A stretch of 64,000 nucleotides of DNA from Rhabdornis inornatus. Lineage: Eukaryota > Chordata > Aves > Passeriformes > Rhabdornithidae. The DNA is taken from positions 558,001-622,000 of the forward strand of contig VWZS01000496.1 of the NCBI GenBank assembly GCA_013397075.1, given 5' to 3'. Under the pieces are notes generated by a model. That model saw only the letters and a list, made by a program, of their open reading frames with translations. It did no database searches and was not told the origin of the DNA. A program made the position numbers and the translations under genes. Positions 52,374 through 63,185 of this stretch are shown piece after piece. Within the stretch, counting starts at the first letter, position 1. Every line of letters begins with the position of its first letter.

Positions 52374-52854
52374 TCATTGCCAATTAATAACAGAGTAGGA
52401 GAGTGAGAAATAAACCCAAATCTTACAACACCTTCCCCCTACCTTTCCCTTCATCATGGGCTCAACTTTACTCACTAATTCTCAACATCCTCACCCTGAG
52501 CCACACAGGGGGATGTGGGATGGGGGCTGTGGTGAGTTCAACACATGTACCTCTGCTGCTCTTTCCTCCTCACACTCTTCCCCTGTCCAGTGTAGGGTCC
52601 CTCCCACAGGAGACAGCTTTCAATGAACTTCTCCAACATGAGTCCTTTCCACGGGCTGTAGTTCCCCTTGAGTTCTCCAGAGTGGGTGCTTCCCATGGGC
52701 TGCAGCCCATCAGGAACAGGTTACTGCAGCATGGGGCCCCTGTGGGATCATCATTCCTACCAGCAAACCTGCTCCAACATCTGCTTCCTATAGGGTCACA
52801 GCCTCCTTCAGGCATCCACCTGCTCCACTGCGGGGTCCTCCATGGGCTGCAGGT

Positions 52855-52932
52855 GCATCTCTGCTCCATCCTGGACCTCCGTGGGCTGCAGGGGCATCTC
52901 TGCTCCATCCTGGACCTCCGTGGGCTGCAGGG
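52855..52932 (-). repeat. 39-bp tandem duplication inside the LTR
   Basis: Two adjacent 39-base units (52855-52893 and 52894-52932) with GCATCTCTGCTCCATCCTGG followed by ACCTCCGTGGGCTGCAGG. They differ at very few positions. The surrounding LTR has further, more diverged units of the same kind. Confidence 0.9.
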
Positions 52933-53096
52933 GCACAGCTGCCTCACCACGGGCTGCACTGGGAACTGCAGGGGAATCTCTGCTCTGGCACTTGGAGCAC
53001 CTCCTGCCACTCCTGCACTGCCCTTGGAGTCTGCAGGGCTGCTCCTCTCTCATATCCTCAGCTCTTCACTCCTGCTGTAGTTGCTGTTGTGCACTT

Positions 53097-53104
53097 CTTA
53101 AATA
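53097..53104 (-). promoter_or_regulatory. TATA-like box TATTTAAG of the LTR (minus strand)
   Basis: Located about 180 bases inside the 5' end of the LTR (read on the minus strand), at the usual place for an LTR core promoter. The related LTR at 14347-14887 lacks it. Activity is not shown. Confidence 0.4.
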
Positions 53105-55433
53105 CATAATCCCAAAGGTGCTATTGCTGTTGCTGACTGACTCGACCTTGACCAGTGATGTGTCCATCTTGAAGCTGGCTGGTGTTGGCTGTAGGATGTG
53201 GGAAAGCTTCTCTAGAAGTGTCTCAAAGAAGCCACCCCAGTAGAATAACCTGGTACCAAAACCTTGCTGTGCAAACCAATACACTCAGCATAGGGATATT
53301 TTCTTTCTCTATATATGTATATAGCAACAATACACAATATCATATAGATTATAATATAAATCCAGGATAAGAAAAAAAGCACCCTCGAAGGACCAAAGTG
53401 TTTTTTAAAAATAATTTAATTTCAGTTAATATAGTGTTGTAGTTTTCAGCTGAAATAAAATGTTGCTATTTTCTTAGAACTATTAAGTGTGAAAATGTTC
53501 TCAGTAGTGTTACAGAGCTTGGGGAATTTGAGATGAAAAGGGAAAAATACGGTTTCTTATATTCCTATGGTAGGGTGCCATTAGTACTCCACCGAGTACT
53601 TTAAAAATAAATGGGTTATTTTGCTAATGATAATGTCCTTTGATGTTTAAAAGATAAAATTTTATACCAAATTCCATCTTGAAATCTAGCATACAATAAA
53701 TAGGTGTTTAAATGCAAAAGCCTTCCAGGATTTACAGTGGGTACTATGTTGTTTAATACTTCTTAGAGGACTCTCATAATTTCTTGTCAGCATTTGCCAA
53801 AGTTTTATAGTTTTTCTGGGGTGAAAAATAAGAAGAAAAGAGGAATGAGATCAAATTCATGTTTTCACTGCTTTTTATTTGCAGACACACAGGTAAGTGA
53901 TATGTGTTGCAACTTGACCCTAAGGTGCCTAATTATGCTGTAAAATCAACCACAAACTGATCCCTCATTGTGACAGTCAAAATGGCAAACAACATTGCTA
54001 ACTTTATTTTAATTAAAACTCATTTGAAGCCCTTGAAAGAGCTTACTCAATTCTAATATTTGTGATCAGAATGAAAATGTAGATTATTTATGAATTTTAT
54101 GGCCTCACTGTTCACGATTAAACAATTCTTCCAGAGGACAGCAGCACATTTCCTTTCTCTGCTGGAATTCTTACAACAAAAGAGAAGGCTTCAGTCAGGC
54201 GATACAGGAATTTAGATAATTCAGTAAATTGCAGGTCTTGTGAGCTGGTGAAATCCTGTGCTTTGGCACAATACTTTAAGTCTCTGCCTTGGAGACTTTG
54301 TGGGTGTCATTAACGAGGGCCTGGCACCTTTCTCACAAGCTCACATGATGTTGCTGAGCTATTTACACAGGAGAAGAGGAGCAGTCTGTGCCTGTGAATA
54401 GAGAAAGAGAATGAAGAAAAGCAAACAAAGGCACTTAGTGGAAAATGTAGTGCAAGGAATTAATTAAACCTTTCTTGAAGTAATAGCAGTAGTGGTTCAT
54501 AAGACTGTGGATTATAGGACTGTGGTGAAGGTCAAAGATCCTGTAATTCAACAGTGTGCTCTGAGACAGCATCAAACCTTGCTTGCATTCAATGTGGTCA
54601 TATAAGGGTTCAGGAAGATTTACCTATAACAGCCGGAGTTCATAGATAGAAATGAATGCCTAAATAAGAGGTTTTGAAATTAAGTAAATTCTGGTGATAA
54701 ATGGAAATGTTTGGGAAAAAATCAGAAGGTTGGTGAGAAGGACTGTAAACATAGTCAAGTGATGGGCAGTTCAGGTGTCAAAACCCACATATATCATACT
54801 ATTAATTTCTTGGCCTTCTATGTTGGACAAGTCGAGCATCTGTGTTTAGATAATATAGGCCTGTGATAGAGGCACAATATCAAACATGCTTGAGATCCCT
54901 GCCCTGCTGCTGCAGACCAAAGCAAAGTGGTAGATTATGCCTGTGCAAACCCTTGCAATACAGTAGGCTGGGTGATCCTTTGGCATGGACTGAGCTCTGC
55001 AGTGTCTGCATCCCCACTTGTATGTCTCTGCCCAGGTGCTGCTTCAGGGCTCCCCTGGTTGGCCAAGGACTGAGAATAAATTTATTATTACATTTCATCT
55101 GTGGATTTGTGGTAGTTCCTATGTCCTGCCTGTGCCAGCTCACACAAAAAAGCAAAACTAAGAATTGTCCATAAATAACCACAATACCACTTGTGCTGGT
55201 TCCGGTTGTTCTTCTACCTTTCTGTTGCATGGCTGAGCTGCTTGTTGGTATATCTTGAAACCATCTCTCTTTGTTTGAGGAAAACAGAAAATTGTGTCTA
55301 TGTACTGCACAACACTGCACTGGAAATAGCAATGCTTTAGAAGCTGATTGGCAAATAGCTTAAACATCCATGCCATGAACTGGACTGTAGAAGAAAGGAA
55401 TCTCACCTCGATATTATCGTGAAATATGGGGGC

Positions 55434-55527
55434 TTAGAATCATACAATCATTAAAGTTAGAAAAGACACTTAAGATCACTAAGTCTAACCATTAACTTCA
55501 GTGCCAAGTGGACCATGAAGATGTAGC
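55434..55527 (-). mobile_element. CR1 LINE 3'-end fragment, antisense
   Basis: Begins AGAATCATACAATCATTAAAG, then GAAAAGACACTTAAGATCAC, CTAACCATTAACTTC and GTGCCAAGTGGACC, in the order seen in the CR1 3' end in reverse. Only the terminal 95 or so bases remain. Confidence 0.8.
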
Positions 55528-57466
55528 CTAAGATGAACTCATGTTTATTTCAAAGATTTCTCTATCTGTTATACCAGGAAAGCAATATAATAAAATGTAT
55601 TAATGAACATGAAATATTAGGATACTCTTAAGTGCTAATAATTACCTTATGTATACATATGAGTGTTTTTATTATGTTTTAATACTGATTTCTGTTCACA
55701 TTTCTGGTTGCCATTGTTATTTCAACAGAATCTGTTACAACACTGTGCTTGAAATGCAGCAAAGTATTTGTACAGCAAAGAGTAAGGGGAAGGTCTGGCT
55801 TTCAAAAAAAAAAAATTCAGCAACGATAAACCTTTCACATTTGATCTGCTACCAGAGTAGCTCTTGCAGCAACAAAATGTTCAGTTAAGCTAATGAGGTT
55901 ACACAGAAAGCCTTTTGGATGTCTAGGAGCTAAATCTAGATCTCTGGAGCTTTAGTCTGGTGGTTTTTATGTCGGAATATTATTTATCTGTGTCAAATCC
56001 TTGTGTATCGAAGCAACTTGGAAAACCTTCAGTTAAGTGAGAATACATGTTTTCCTGCAGGCATCTTAGGAGATAGATGGTAACACTTCTAAGCACAACA
56101 AAAAAGGATGCCATTCCAGCCTTTCAACCCTGAGAAGGTGCAACTGGCTCATTTTGTGTAGAAAAGCTTCTGTTTTCAGTTTTTAATTTAGTAATGGATA
56201 TCACTTGATGAAAAAAAATGTAATCTCAGGAATTTTTGTCTATTTTTGCAACTTCTGTATTACAAAGTAAAATTGTATGGCATATGTTTCTCTAGGACCA
56301 CTTAAATATGCTCTCACTGGTTTCATGGAGCTGTGTCAATTTCTTCCAACAGATATTCTGACCTGAAATAGCTGCTAAAGTTGTTGGGACAGATGTAGGA
56401 AGAAAAGCATTTAGAGAAGGAGGAAGAGGATAGAATAGAAGCTGATATAGAATAGAAGAGGATAGAATAAAGGCTGAATTGTGATTATAAAGCACAAAAC
56501 ATGCACAAAAAATTGCAGAAGTAGGTTATAAAAATCTTGTTTTGTAGTGGCTGGCTACTAGTAAGGATCAGAATAGATTTATTGCCTGCTTTAGTTGGTG
56601 GAGAGATGTATATCAGAATTTGTGACCTGCTGTGAACTCATCTTCCTAGGTCTGAACTTCATCTCTCACACTGGGACCACCTTTGCCTCTATCCTTTGCA
56701 AACTGTTTGTCTTGGCTTTGTTTCCAGAAAGTAGAGATAAATATTTACTTTTGTGATAAACAGGCATGAAACTGTTCATTCTTTTCAATGTATTGAAGAT
56801 GAAGAATTGTTTTCATAAGGCTTTCATACATTTTGCTTATAAAAAGTTTGAAGTGTGTGCAAGAAGAGCATGAAATAAAAACAGCATTAATATGCCTCTG
56901 TGCTTTATAGTGTGCTAAAGCAGGGTTATTAAAATGGCACATGAAGACCTTCCATGGTGCTTTTCTGGGAGAAGCTGATTTGCATTCAGTGGTGCAGGTA
57001 TCAGCTTCCTTTATCTTTGGTGGTGAAGCTATGGGAGACTTGGTGTCCCAGCACATAGTGTTGCATTTTGGTTTGAGGGAAAGTTCAAAGTTTAGAGGAG
57101 GATCAAAACTCTGCTTGCTTTTCTGACTCCAGCTGATCTCATCCTTTTGAAGTGCATCTAAAATTAATGTCTTTTACTGAATTATCTTCTAAAATGTGCA
57201 GCTGGGTGAAGGAGTAGATTGGACTATAAATGCCTCATATCAGGGTTTGCCTGTGAATTGGCAACGCTGAAAAACTGATCAGACACTCGAAGCCCTAGGA
57301 TTCCCATAAAATATGTTCTTACTAGATGACAGGAAGAATGAGTTCTCAACCCAAATTAAATGCTTCCTATATTTGAAGTAATTGTGAGTGTGCAGTAAGA
57401 TACTTTCACCCTAGCTCTGGTTCAGTCTTGCTGAGAAATCCTCTAAATGTAGCATTTAGTTTTGCC

Positions 57467-57471
57467 AAAAA

Positions 57472-57503
<32 letters not shown>

Positions 57504-57529
57504 AAAGTATTGTCAGTATTTTTTCATTT
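57467..57529 (+). repeat. Poly-A tract, copy 1, ending at an N
   Basis: An A-run of 24, a G, an A-run of 15, then a unique stretch GTATTGTCAGTATTTTTTC up to the N at 57530. The unique stretch recurs at 57596-57618. Confidence 0.9.
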
Positions 57530-57530
57530 N
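57530..57530. other. Single undetermined base (N) at an assembly junction
   Basis: The N separates two copies of the same sequence (57502-57529 and 57591-57618). A single N used as a gap filler, placed between near-identical flanks, suggests an assembly join. Confidence 0.85.
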
Positions 57531-57554
57531 TTAAAATAAAAAATTTTTTTTTCC

Positions 57555-57618
57555 AAAAAAAAAAAAAAAAAAAAAAAAAGAAAAAAAAAGAAAAAGTATT
57601 GTCAGTATTTTTTCATTT
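57555..57618 (+). repeat. Poly-A tract, copy 2, same downstream sequence
   Basis: An A-run of 25, then G, A9, G, A5, followed by the same GTATTGTCAGTATTTTTTC stretch as copy 1. The 28 bases ending the two copies are identical at an offset of 89. Confidence 0.9.
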
Positions 57619-58476
57619 ACAAGGCAAAGTAAAGCTAACTTTTATAGTTTACACTTTTGTTTTTTCAAAGCATACAGGAGACTGAATGTTTGTCTATAAA
57701 TGCTAAGTGTGTGTAATTCTCATGTATCACTTGGTCTTGTGTTAAATGAACTTTCACAGGTTAATAACGTAAGTAAATACTGTCTTAAAACAGATTTTAG
57801 ATGTAAAACAGGAAAGATATCTACCTGTGCTTTTATTTTAGCTGTGCTGATAACCTCTAGAAAAGAAATTAAAATAATTTGTGCAGTTTTTAATCCTTTA
57901 TACCATTAAATCAATATTACATGCATCTTGGTTCCACACTCACGGTAGCCTCCATGGGACATTACACAATATTTGAACTTAAACTCATTGACACTGGAAA
58001 TGTGGGAATGCTTGCACCAATTATTTTACATTCTGTAGGTTCTGGGGAATATGTGAGAAGGTCACAGACAGCAGTACTTTTCGTTCTTTTCTTAGAATTA
58101 GACTGCAAAGCATTTTATTCTGCAAGATACACAGAATATGGCAAACACCAAAGTAAGGTGATGGGACACTTGGTGATATATAACGGGAAGGAATGCAGAA
58201 TGCATACTATGAGAAATATAAGCTTGGGCTAAAATCACTTTAGGCAGTTGTTTAATCTGACTGTGATTTGAACCTGAACATTTTCTGATTCACCTGCTTA
58301 ACTTTCTTTTCTTTTACAGCTGGGAGAAGTATAAGAGTTAACCTGACTTTTATGTCCTTTTCAATTTGAAGTGTGGACATTATAAAACATAAGTCTCTTA
58401 ATTCTTGTTTGCTTGTTCATTTTATTTCAGCTGTTTTGTACATTTGCTTAGCTGGCCTTTTTTTGTCTACTTGTAG

Positions 58477-58568
58477 GTCTTTGAAGAAGAGCACCACATC
58501 TTGTACTTAGACCACGGTGGAGTTATTGTGGCTATCAAAGACACCTCTATCCCTCTGAAAATACTCAA
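58477..58568 (+). CDS. SORCS2: SORCS2 exon J (VPS10 beta-propeller)
   Basis: 92 bp, entering in phase 0 and leaving with two bases (AA) of a Lys codon; acceptor TTGTAG, donor GTAATT (weak, no purine-G at +5). It encodes VFEEEHHILYLDHGG, then VIVAIKDTSIPLKIL. LDHGGVIVAIKDTS is the strand-turn-strand preceding the last blade. SorCS1 differs here (LDWGGALVAMKHTPLP). The split Lys is completed by the G of exon K. The weak donor is the least canonical of the eleven. Confidence 0.95.
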
Positions 58569-60036
58569 GTAATTCTACAGTCAATTAGAGTAGAGTTGTT
58601 GTGTATTCAAGACCTCAGGCAAAGTTCAGAGTTTAAGATAAGCATTTCAATGTGATCATGTATGAAACACAGGTGGAATCAGCTTAATTTAACATTCATT
58701 GAATCAACAAAATGCAGTTGGATGTTTACTTTAAGACTACTTCATGGTGCTGAAGGTACCATGGCATCATGCATTAATCATAGTGAAATTGTCTTGCATC
58801 AGTGTAGGCATTTTTTGCTTAAAAGACTGATCTGGAACTCTAAAGTAGAAGCCATGTTCAGCATAATTGTTTATCTGCTACTGGCTGGCACCAGCAGTAC
58901 ATGCCAATGATGCTCAGCTTGTGCTACATATGTGGCTTAGATGTGCAGTCAGGAGAGTTCATTGATATTGTAAAGTCTTTTTCCTCTCCAAGAGCCATAG
59001 GGAAACTGGAGAATTGCCCTGAGTTTTTCTGGCAAGAGCAATTTAATGTAGAGATTGGGAGCCAACAGGCAAAGGACTTATTTGCACTTATGTGCCGTGT
59101 AATTTGGTGTGCCAGAATCACAGCTCATCTGGGATATTCATGCACAAATTAACTGCAGTGTGCATGGATCGTCTCATACGGTGACAACGCAGCAAATTCA
59201 GTGCAGCCTTCTCGGCTGGTTTGGCAGGAAAGGTTTGTTGCAAAGCATTTTGTTATAAAATACCAAGTTTTAGACTGCGTGATAGTGCAGCAAAACATGG
59301 TAACCTTGTGTAGTGGCACACAGAACTATAATCTTCAGCATAAAAAAGCTGTAAGACATCTTTATCACTTGTGAATTGCTCGTTTTTGTAGAATTGTGTT
59401 ATATATACATGAATAGGAACTAGGCTCTGTACCTGGTTATCTGGACTGAAAGCCATCATTTAGCTATTTTCCAAAAAACCTGGAGGAAATGTACAGAAAA
59501 AAAGAGACTTTGACTTACAAGTTTTTGATGTACATTTGAAATATATTTTAAAATATGTTTTGCTGATTCATCAGTATCTTAAGCAAATGCTTAAGTGGAT
59601 GGAGCAGCCATGAGGGCCCATCCTCATACTGGTACCTGGAGTTAGTGCATCTCTCACCTTTTATCACTTGGCATCTCATGTTTCACTGACCTCTGCTTAA
59701 CAGGTCTATAGTTCAGAGACTGCTAGAAAGAATAAAATGTGAATTAGCTTGCTTTTGAATCTTCAAGGTAGCAAGTTAGTTTGTTGACAGAGCTCAGTTT
59801 TGAATCAGCCTGAGGAATTTTATTGGTGTGGAAAATGTATTACACCTTCTCATATGGATGTGAATCCCTGGATAAGTTGCTGAGAAGAAGATCACATTAA
59901 TATCATGCACTGTCTAGGCATACTGTATTTTGTGATCAAAAATCCTAAGCTTTAGTAGTTAGGGGACTTTTTAAAAGTTCATTCTGCTTTGTATACCAGT
60001 AGTTGTAAATCAAAATATTTTCTGCTTTTTTTACAG
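58569..60036 (+). other. SORCS2: SORCS2 intron 10 of the window (1.5 kb)
   Basis: GTAATT to TTACAG intron. No repeat recognised. The stretch 58880-59240 is less AT-biased than its surroundings and has several CpGs, so it is a weak candidate for a conserved non-coding element. Small frames at 58662-59152 are unrecognised. Confidence 0.8.
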
Positions 60037-60144
60037 GTTCAGCATAGATGAAGGGCAGACCTGGAGCACACATAATTTCACCAGCACTTCTGTCTTTGTA
60101 GATGGACTACTTAGTGAACCTGGAGATGAGACACTGGTCATGAC
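60037..60144 (+). CDS. SORCS2: SORCS2 exon K (VPS10 beta-propeller, last exon in the window)
   Basis: 108 bp, completing the split Lys codon and leaving with two bases (AC) of a Thr codon; acceptor TTACAG, donor GTAAGG. It encodes KFSIDEGQTWSTHNFTSTSV, then FVDGLLSEPGDETLVMT. SIDEGQTW is the fifth Asp-box and NFT is an N-glycosylation sequon. FVDGLLSEPGDETLVMT leads to VFGHISF in the next exon of known SorCS2, which must lie beyond 64000 because no such exon is found in 60145-64000. Confidence 0.95.
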
Positions 60145-62606
60145 GTAAGGTTTTGGTTTCACCTCTGTTTTCAGGTCTCTCTGTGTTTATGCATTTGCAT
60201 GGATTTTCAGCTGTGCATGCTTGAGATGGTCCTTGAGTCAGTGGCTTTTGCTTCTCACAGTCTCACAGACACTTACACTAATGTCTCCCTGGTACCTCCC
60301 TGGTATGTAATCTGTCTTTGAAATCATCTGACTGCAGTATTTCAGATTTTAAAGAAGTATTATGTTCAAATGAAATCTTTCAAAGTTACCACTGGGGAGA
60401 GTGGAATAATAGGACTGCTTTACGAATCTAAAAGATGCAGGAAAAAAACCCCAACTATTTCCTCTTGGGTTTTTTTGTTTTCTACAGGTTTTTAGACAGA
60501 CATCAAAAATGTTAAACATCTGTTGTCTTCACAGTGAAGATAACTATAGTGTTGTCTTAGTAAATAGCACTGCAGTACTTGGTGTAACCAATCACTGTGC
60601 TATCAAATACTTGGTATTATTCTGTATAGTGACAGAGGCAGATGCTGTGAATAGAGTTAAAAATAACCAAATTCTGTAACTCAGAATTATTTATCATGTT
60701 TATCTGTCTTTTTCCAAAGGATCAGAGACATCTGGATCTGAACTGCACATTTTGCTCCATCTCTAGGATAAATGCTAATATTTTAGATGTGTCTGAGAGT
60801 GAAAAACACCTGTCCAGTCAGGGAGAAAGGCACATGCTGCCTGCAGCCAGAAAGGGGAATGCACTCAGGGCAATGCATACAGGTTATTGTGTGTGCTCTT
60901 ATTGCAACAGTTTGTGTGATTCTTTATATTGGAGCTCAGTGTGCTCATGACAAGCTTTTTCTCCCAGGAGTTGCAAATAGAGCTGCCTTTGACACATACC
61001 AGTAGCATTTTACCCAGGGAAAAATAAATTAATAGCCCAGTGTATAAAGGACCCTCAGCAAAACAGAAATCCTACCCAATGCACTTCCAAGCATTGTGCC
61101 AAGTTCATAGTGCTGCACTGTGCAGAGGGGGATTTGGTCTGTTGGTTATTTCTCTCTTTCTCCACTGCCCCATTTATCTTCCATTATACATCTATGACCT
61201 GAGAAGAGTATCATCCCATCATCTTCCCCTTCTCTCAAATACAGGTTTATTTATGATATATGCCAGATGGAGACACTTATGCCTCTGAATGAAGGATTTC
61301 CATTGATTTCAGTAAAAGTAGATCAAAAGCTTATCCCCAACTGTACTTACTGGCAGATAAAATGATGTGTGGCGACTGTATGCTCTGAGCTTGGGCTTTT
61401 TTTCTTATTAAGTATCATTAAAAACAGTGATTCTGTGAAGATGTGCTTAAATATCTGGCTGAATGGGCTAAAGAGCTCTTGTCAAACATGATGCCTTTCT
61501 AAAATCATCTATCTCAAATACATAGAGCTGCAGCTAGATTTGGTACATGAGCCCAAATTGACAACAAAAGCATCATGTGACTTGCATATTTCTAAAGGCA
61601 CAGCAAGAGTCTGACTCTAGTGTGTAATGCCAGGCTTGTAGGATCTTGCTTTTTAGCTAGTTTTACTGGGCATGGAGGGCATCAAACATTTAATAGCACA
61701 GACTGGCCCTGAGGACACATGCAAATTTCCTACCAGATTCTAAAGACAATGAGAACAAACCTACAGTGTGTGTTTCATTGTTGCTATTGTATCAACTTCC
61801 TTGTCTCTCCTACTGCTTTTGACTGTGTTTTACCTTCAGGGTGATGCTGTCAGCCCAGTGGTGCCCTGTGTGAACTTTATGTCAAGACCTTTTGTTGTTC
61901 TGTCTGGCTTAGTTCATTTTTCCTGAAAACTTAATTCTTGTACTAAGTTATTGTGCTTGACTTAATCTACAGTGATTTGTTTCTTTTGAGAAATACACAG
62001 TCCCTGGAAAAAAAATCCAACAGAAATCTACTATACCATCTTTTCATTTTGTTAGATAGAATTTTCTTCCGAGTAGAACATGGTAAGATGAACTTGTAAA
62101 TGGTAATGGGAATAAATTAGTGGTGTCTTTCACCTTGAGGAATCCCCAAATCCATTGCCAAGGACCTAGTCTGACATTTTTTACTAGTACAGGAATTTTA
62201 TTTTCTTCCTTTGGTATGGAATATGCTTGAATAAAGACTTTGAATAAAGAGTGCAATGTCAAAATCCCATAAATTAGGAGAGAGCATAATTCTGAAGTGG
62301 GAAGGTAATAACTGAAAAAATGTGCAGCAAAATTAAGGAACAGACAGTATTTCATTTAAAGCTTCTAGAATAAACTCACAAAAGAGTCAAAGAATGTTTT
62401 ACATGTACTGAAAGTGACTGTTACGGTAAAATCCTGGTTCCACTAGAAGTCAGTTTGTGTGCAAGAGACTTCTCATTCTCCAGCATGGTGTCTGGGATAT
62501 TGACCAGACTTGTAAGTGGCTTGCAATTCTAGTTCTGTCCTAATTTATCCAAAATCACAGAATCATAAAATCACAGAATGGTTTGGGTTGGAAGGGACCT
62601 TTGAGA

Positions 62607-63185
62607 CCATTTAGTTCCACCGTGCCTCTCGGCAGGGACACCTACTGGAATAAGTGGCTCAAAGCCCCATCCAGCCTGGCCTTGAACACTTCCAGGGATG
62701 GAGTATCCATAGCTTCTCTGGACATGGTCCAGCACCTCCACATCCTTCTTATGTTGGGGACCCCAGAGCTGGGTGCAGCACCTTAGGTGGGGTCTCATGA
62801 GAGTGGACAGAGTGGCAGAATCCCCTCCCTTGCCCTGCTGCCCACAGTAGTTTGGACGTAGCCCAGGACAAATTTGGCTTTCTGGGCTATGAGCANCCAT
62901 TTAGTTCCACCGTGCCTCTCGGCAGGGACACCTACTGGAATAAGTGGCTCAAAGCCCCATCCAGCCTGGCCTTGAACACTTCCAGGGATGGAGTATCCAT
63001 AGCTTCTCTGGACATGGTCCAGCACCTCCACATCCTTCTTATGTTGGGGACCCCAGAGCTGGGTGCAGCACCTTAGGTGGGGTCTCATGAGAGTGGACAG
63101 AGTGGCAGAATCCCCTCCCTTGCCCTGCTGCCCACAGTAGTTTGGACGTAGCCCAGGACAAATTTGGCTTTCTGGGCTATGAGCA
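62607..63185 (+). repeat. Exact 289-bp tandem duplication separated by a single N
   Basis: 62607-62895 and 62897-63185 appear identical at all positions; the N at 62896 lies between them. Because the copies are exact while the CR1 itself is diverged from its family, an assembly error is far more likely than a biological duplication. Confidence 0.95.
62896..62896. other. Single undetermined base (N) between two identical copies
   Basis: Same arrangement as the N at 57530: one N between copies of one sequence. Confidence 0.9.

Larger units (their letters stand above)
52193..53283 (-). mobile_element. Complete solo LTR (about 1091 bp) of an avian endogenous retrovirus, antisense to SORCS2
   Basis: The + strand starts TGTGGTGAG and ends CAATACA, so the element has TGT...ACA ends. 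It is flanked by the 5-bp duplication CTCAG. On the minus strand it carries a TATTTAAG box (53097-53104) and an AATAAA signal (52368-52373), in the order promoter then polyadenylation signal expected for an LTR. The central part is made of G/C-rich CTCCATGGGCTGCAGG-type units, including a 39-bp tandem duplication. No gag, pol or env sequence is present, so internal recombination has left only one LTR. The long frames in this region (52403-53080 plus, 52570-53010 minus) are LTR sequence, not genes. The family name cannot be given from sequence alone. Confidence 0.88.
52188..53288 (-). repeat. 5-bp target-site duplication CTCAG flanking the solo LTR
   Basis: CTCAG at 52188-52192 and CTCAG at 53284-53288 bracket the element exactly. 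Five bases is the usual target duplication of class III (ERVL-like) and some other endogenous retroviruses; ERVK usually gives six and gammaretroviruses four. Confidence 0.85.
51553..58476 (+). other. SORCS2: SORCS2 intron 9 of the window (6.9 kb)
   Basis: GTATGT to TTGTAG intron. It holds the full-length solo LTR (52193-53283), a CR1 antisense tail (55434-55527), and the poly-A/single-N junction (57467-57618). Frames at 54863-55332 on either strand have no recognised similarity. The remainder shows nothing recognised. Confidence 0.8.

Noticed and set aside
52403..53080. 225-codon + strand frame and overlapping 146-codon minus frame
   Set aside because: They lie wholly inside the solo LTR and consist of its repeated G/C-rich units. 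No retroviral or host protein similarity is visible.
54863..55332. 103- and 150-codon frames on opposite strands in intron 9
   Set aside because: No recognised similarity; likely chance in a somewhat G/C-richer stretch.
4884..60144. Assignment to SORCS1 or SORCS3
   Set aside because: Exons A, E, G, H, I and J differ from the SorCS1/3 pattern at paralog-diagnostic stretches and agree with SorCS2.
62607..63185. Possible CRISPR-like or satellite repeat
   Set aside because: Only two copies, 289 bp each, within a LINE and split by an N; a vertebrate genome.
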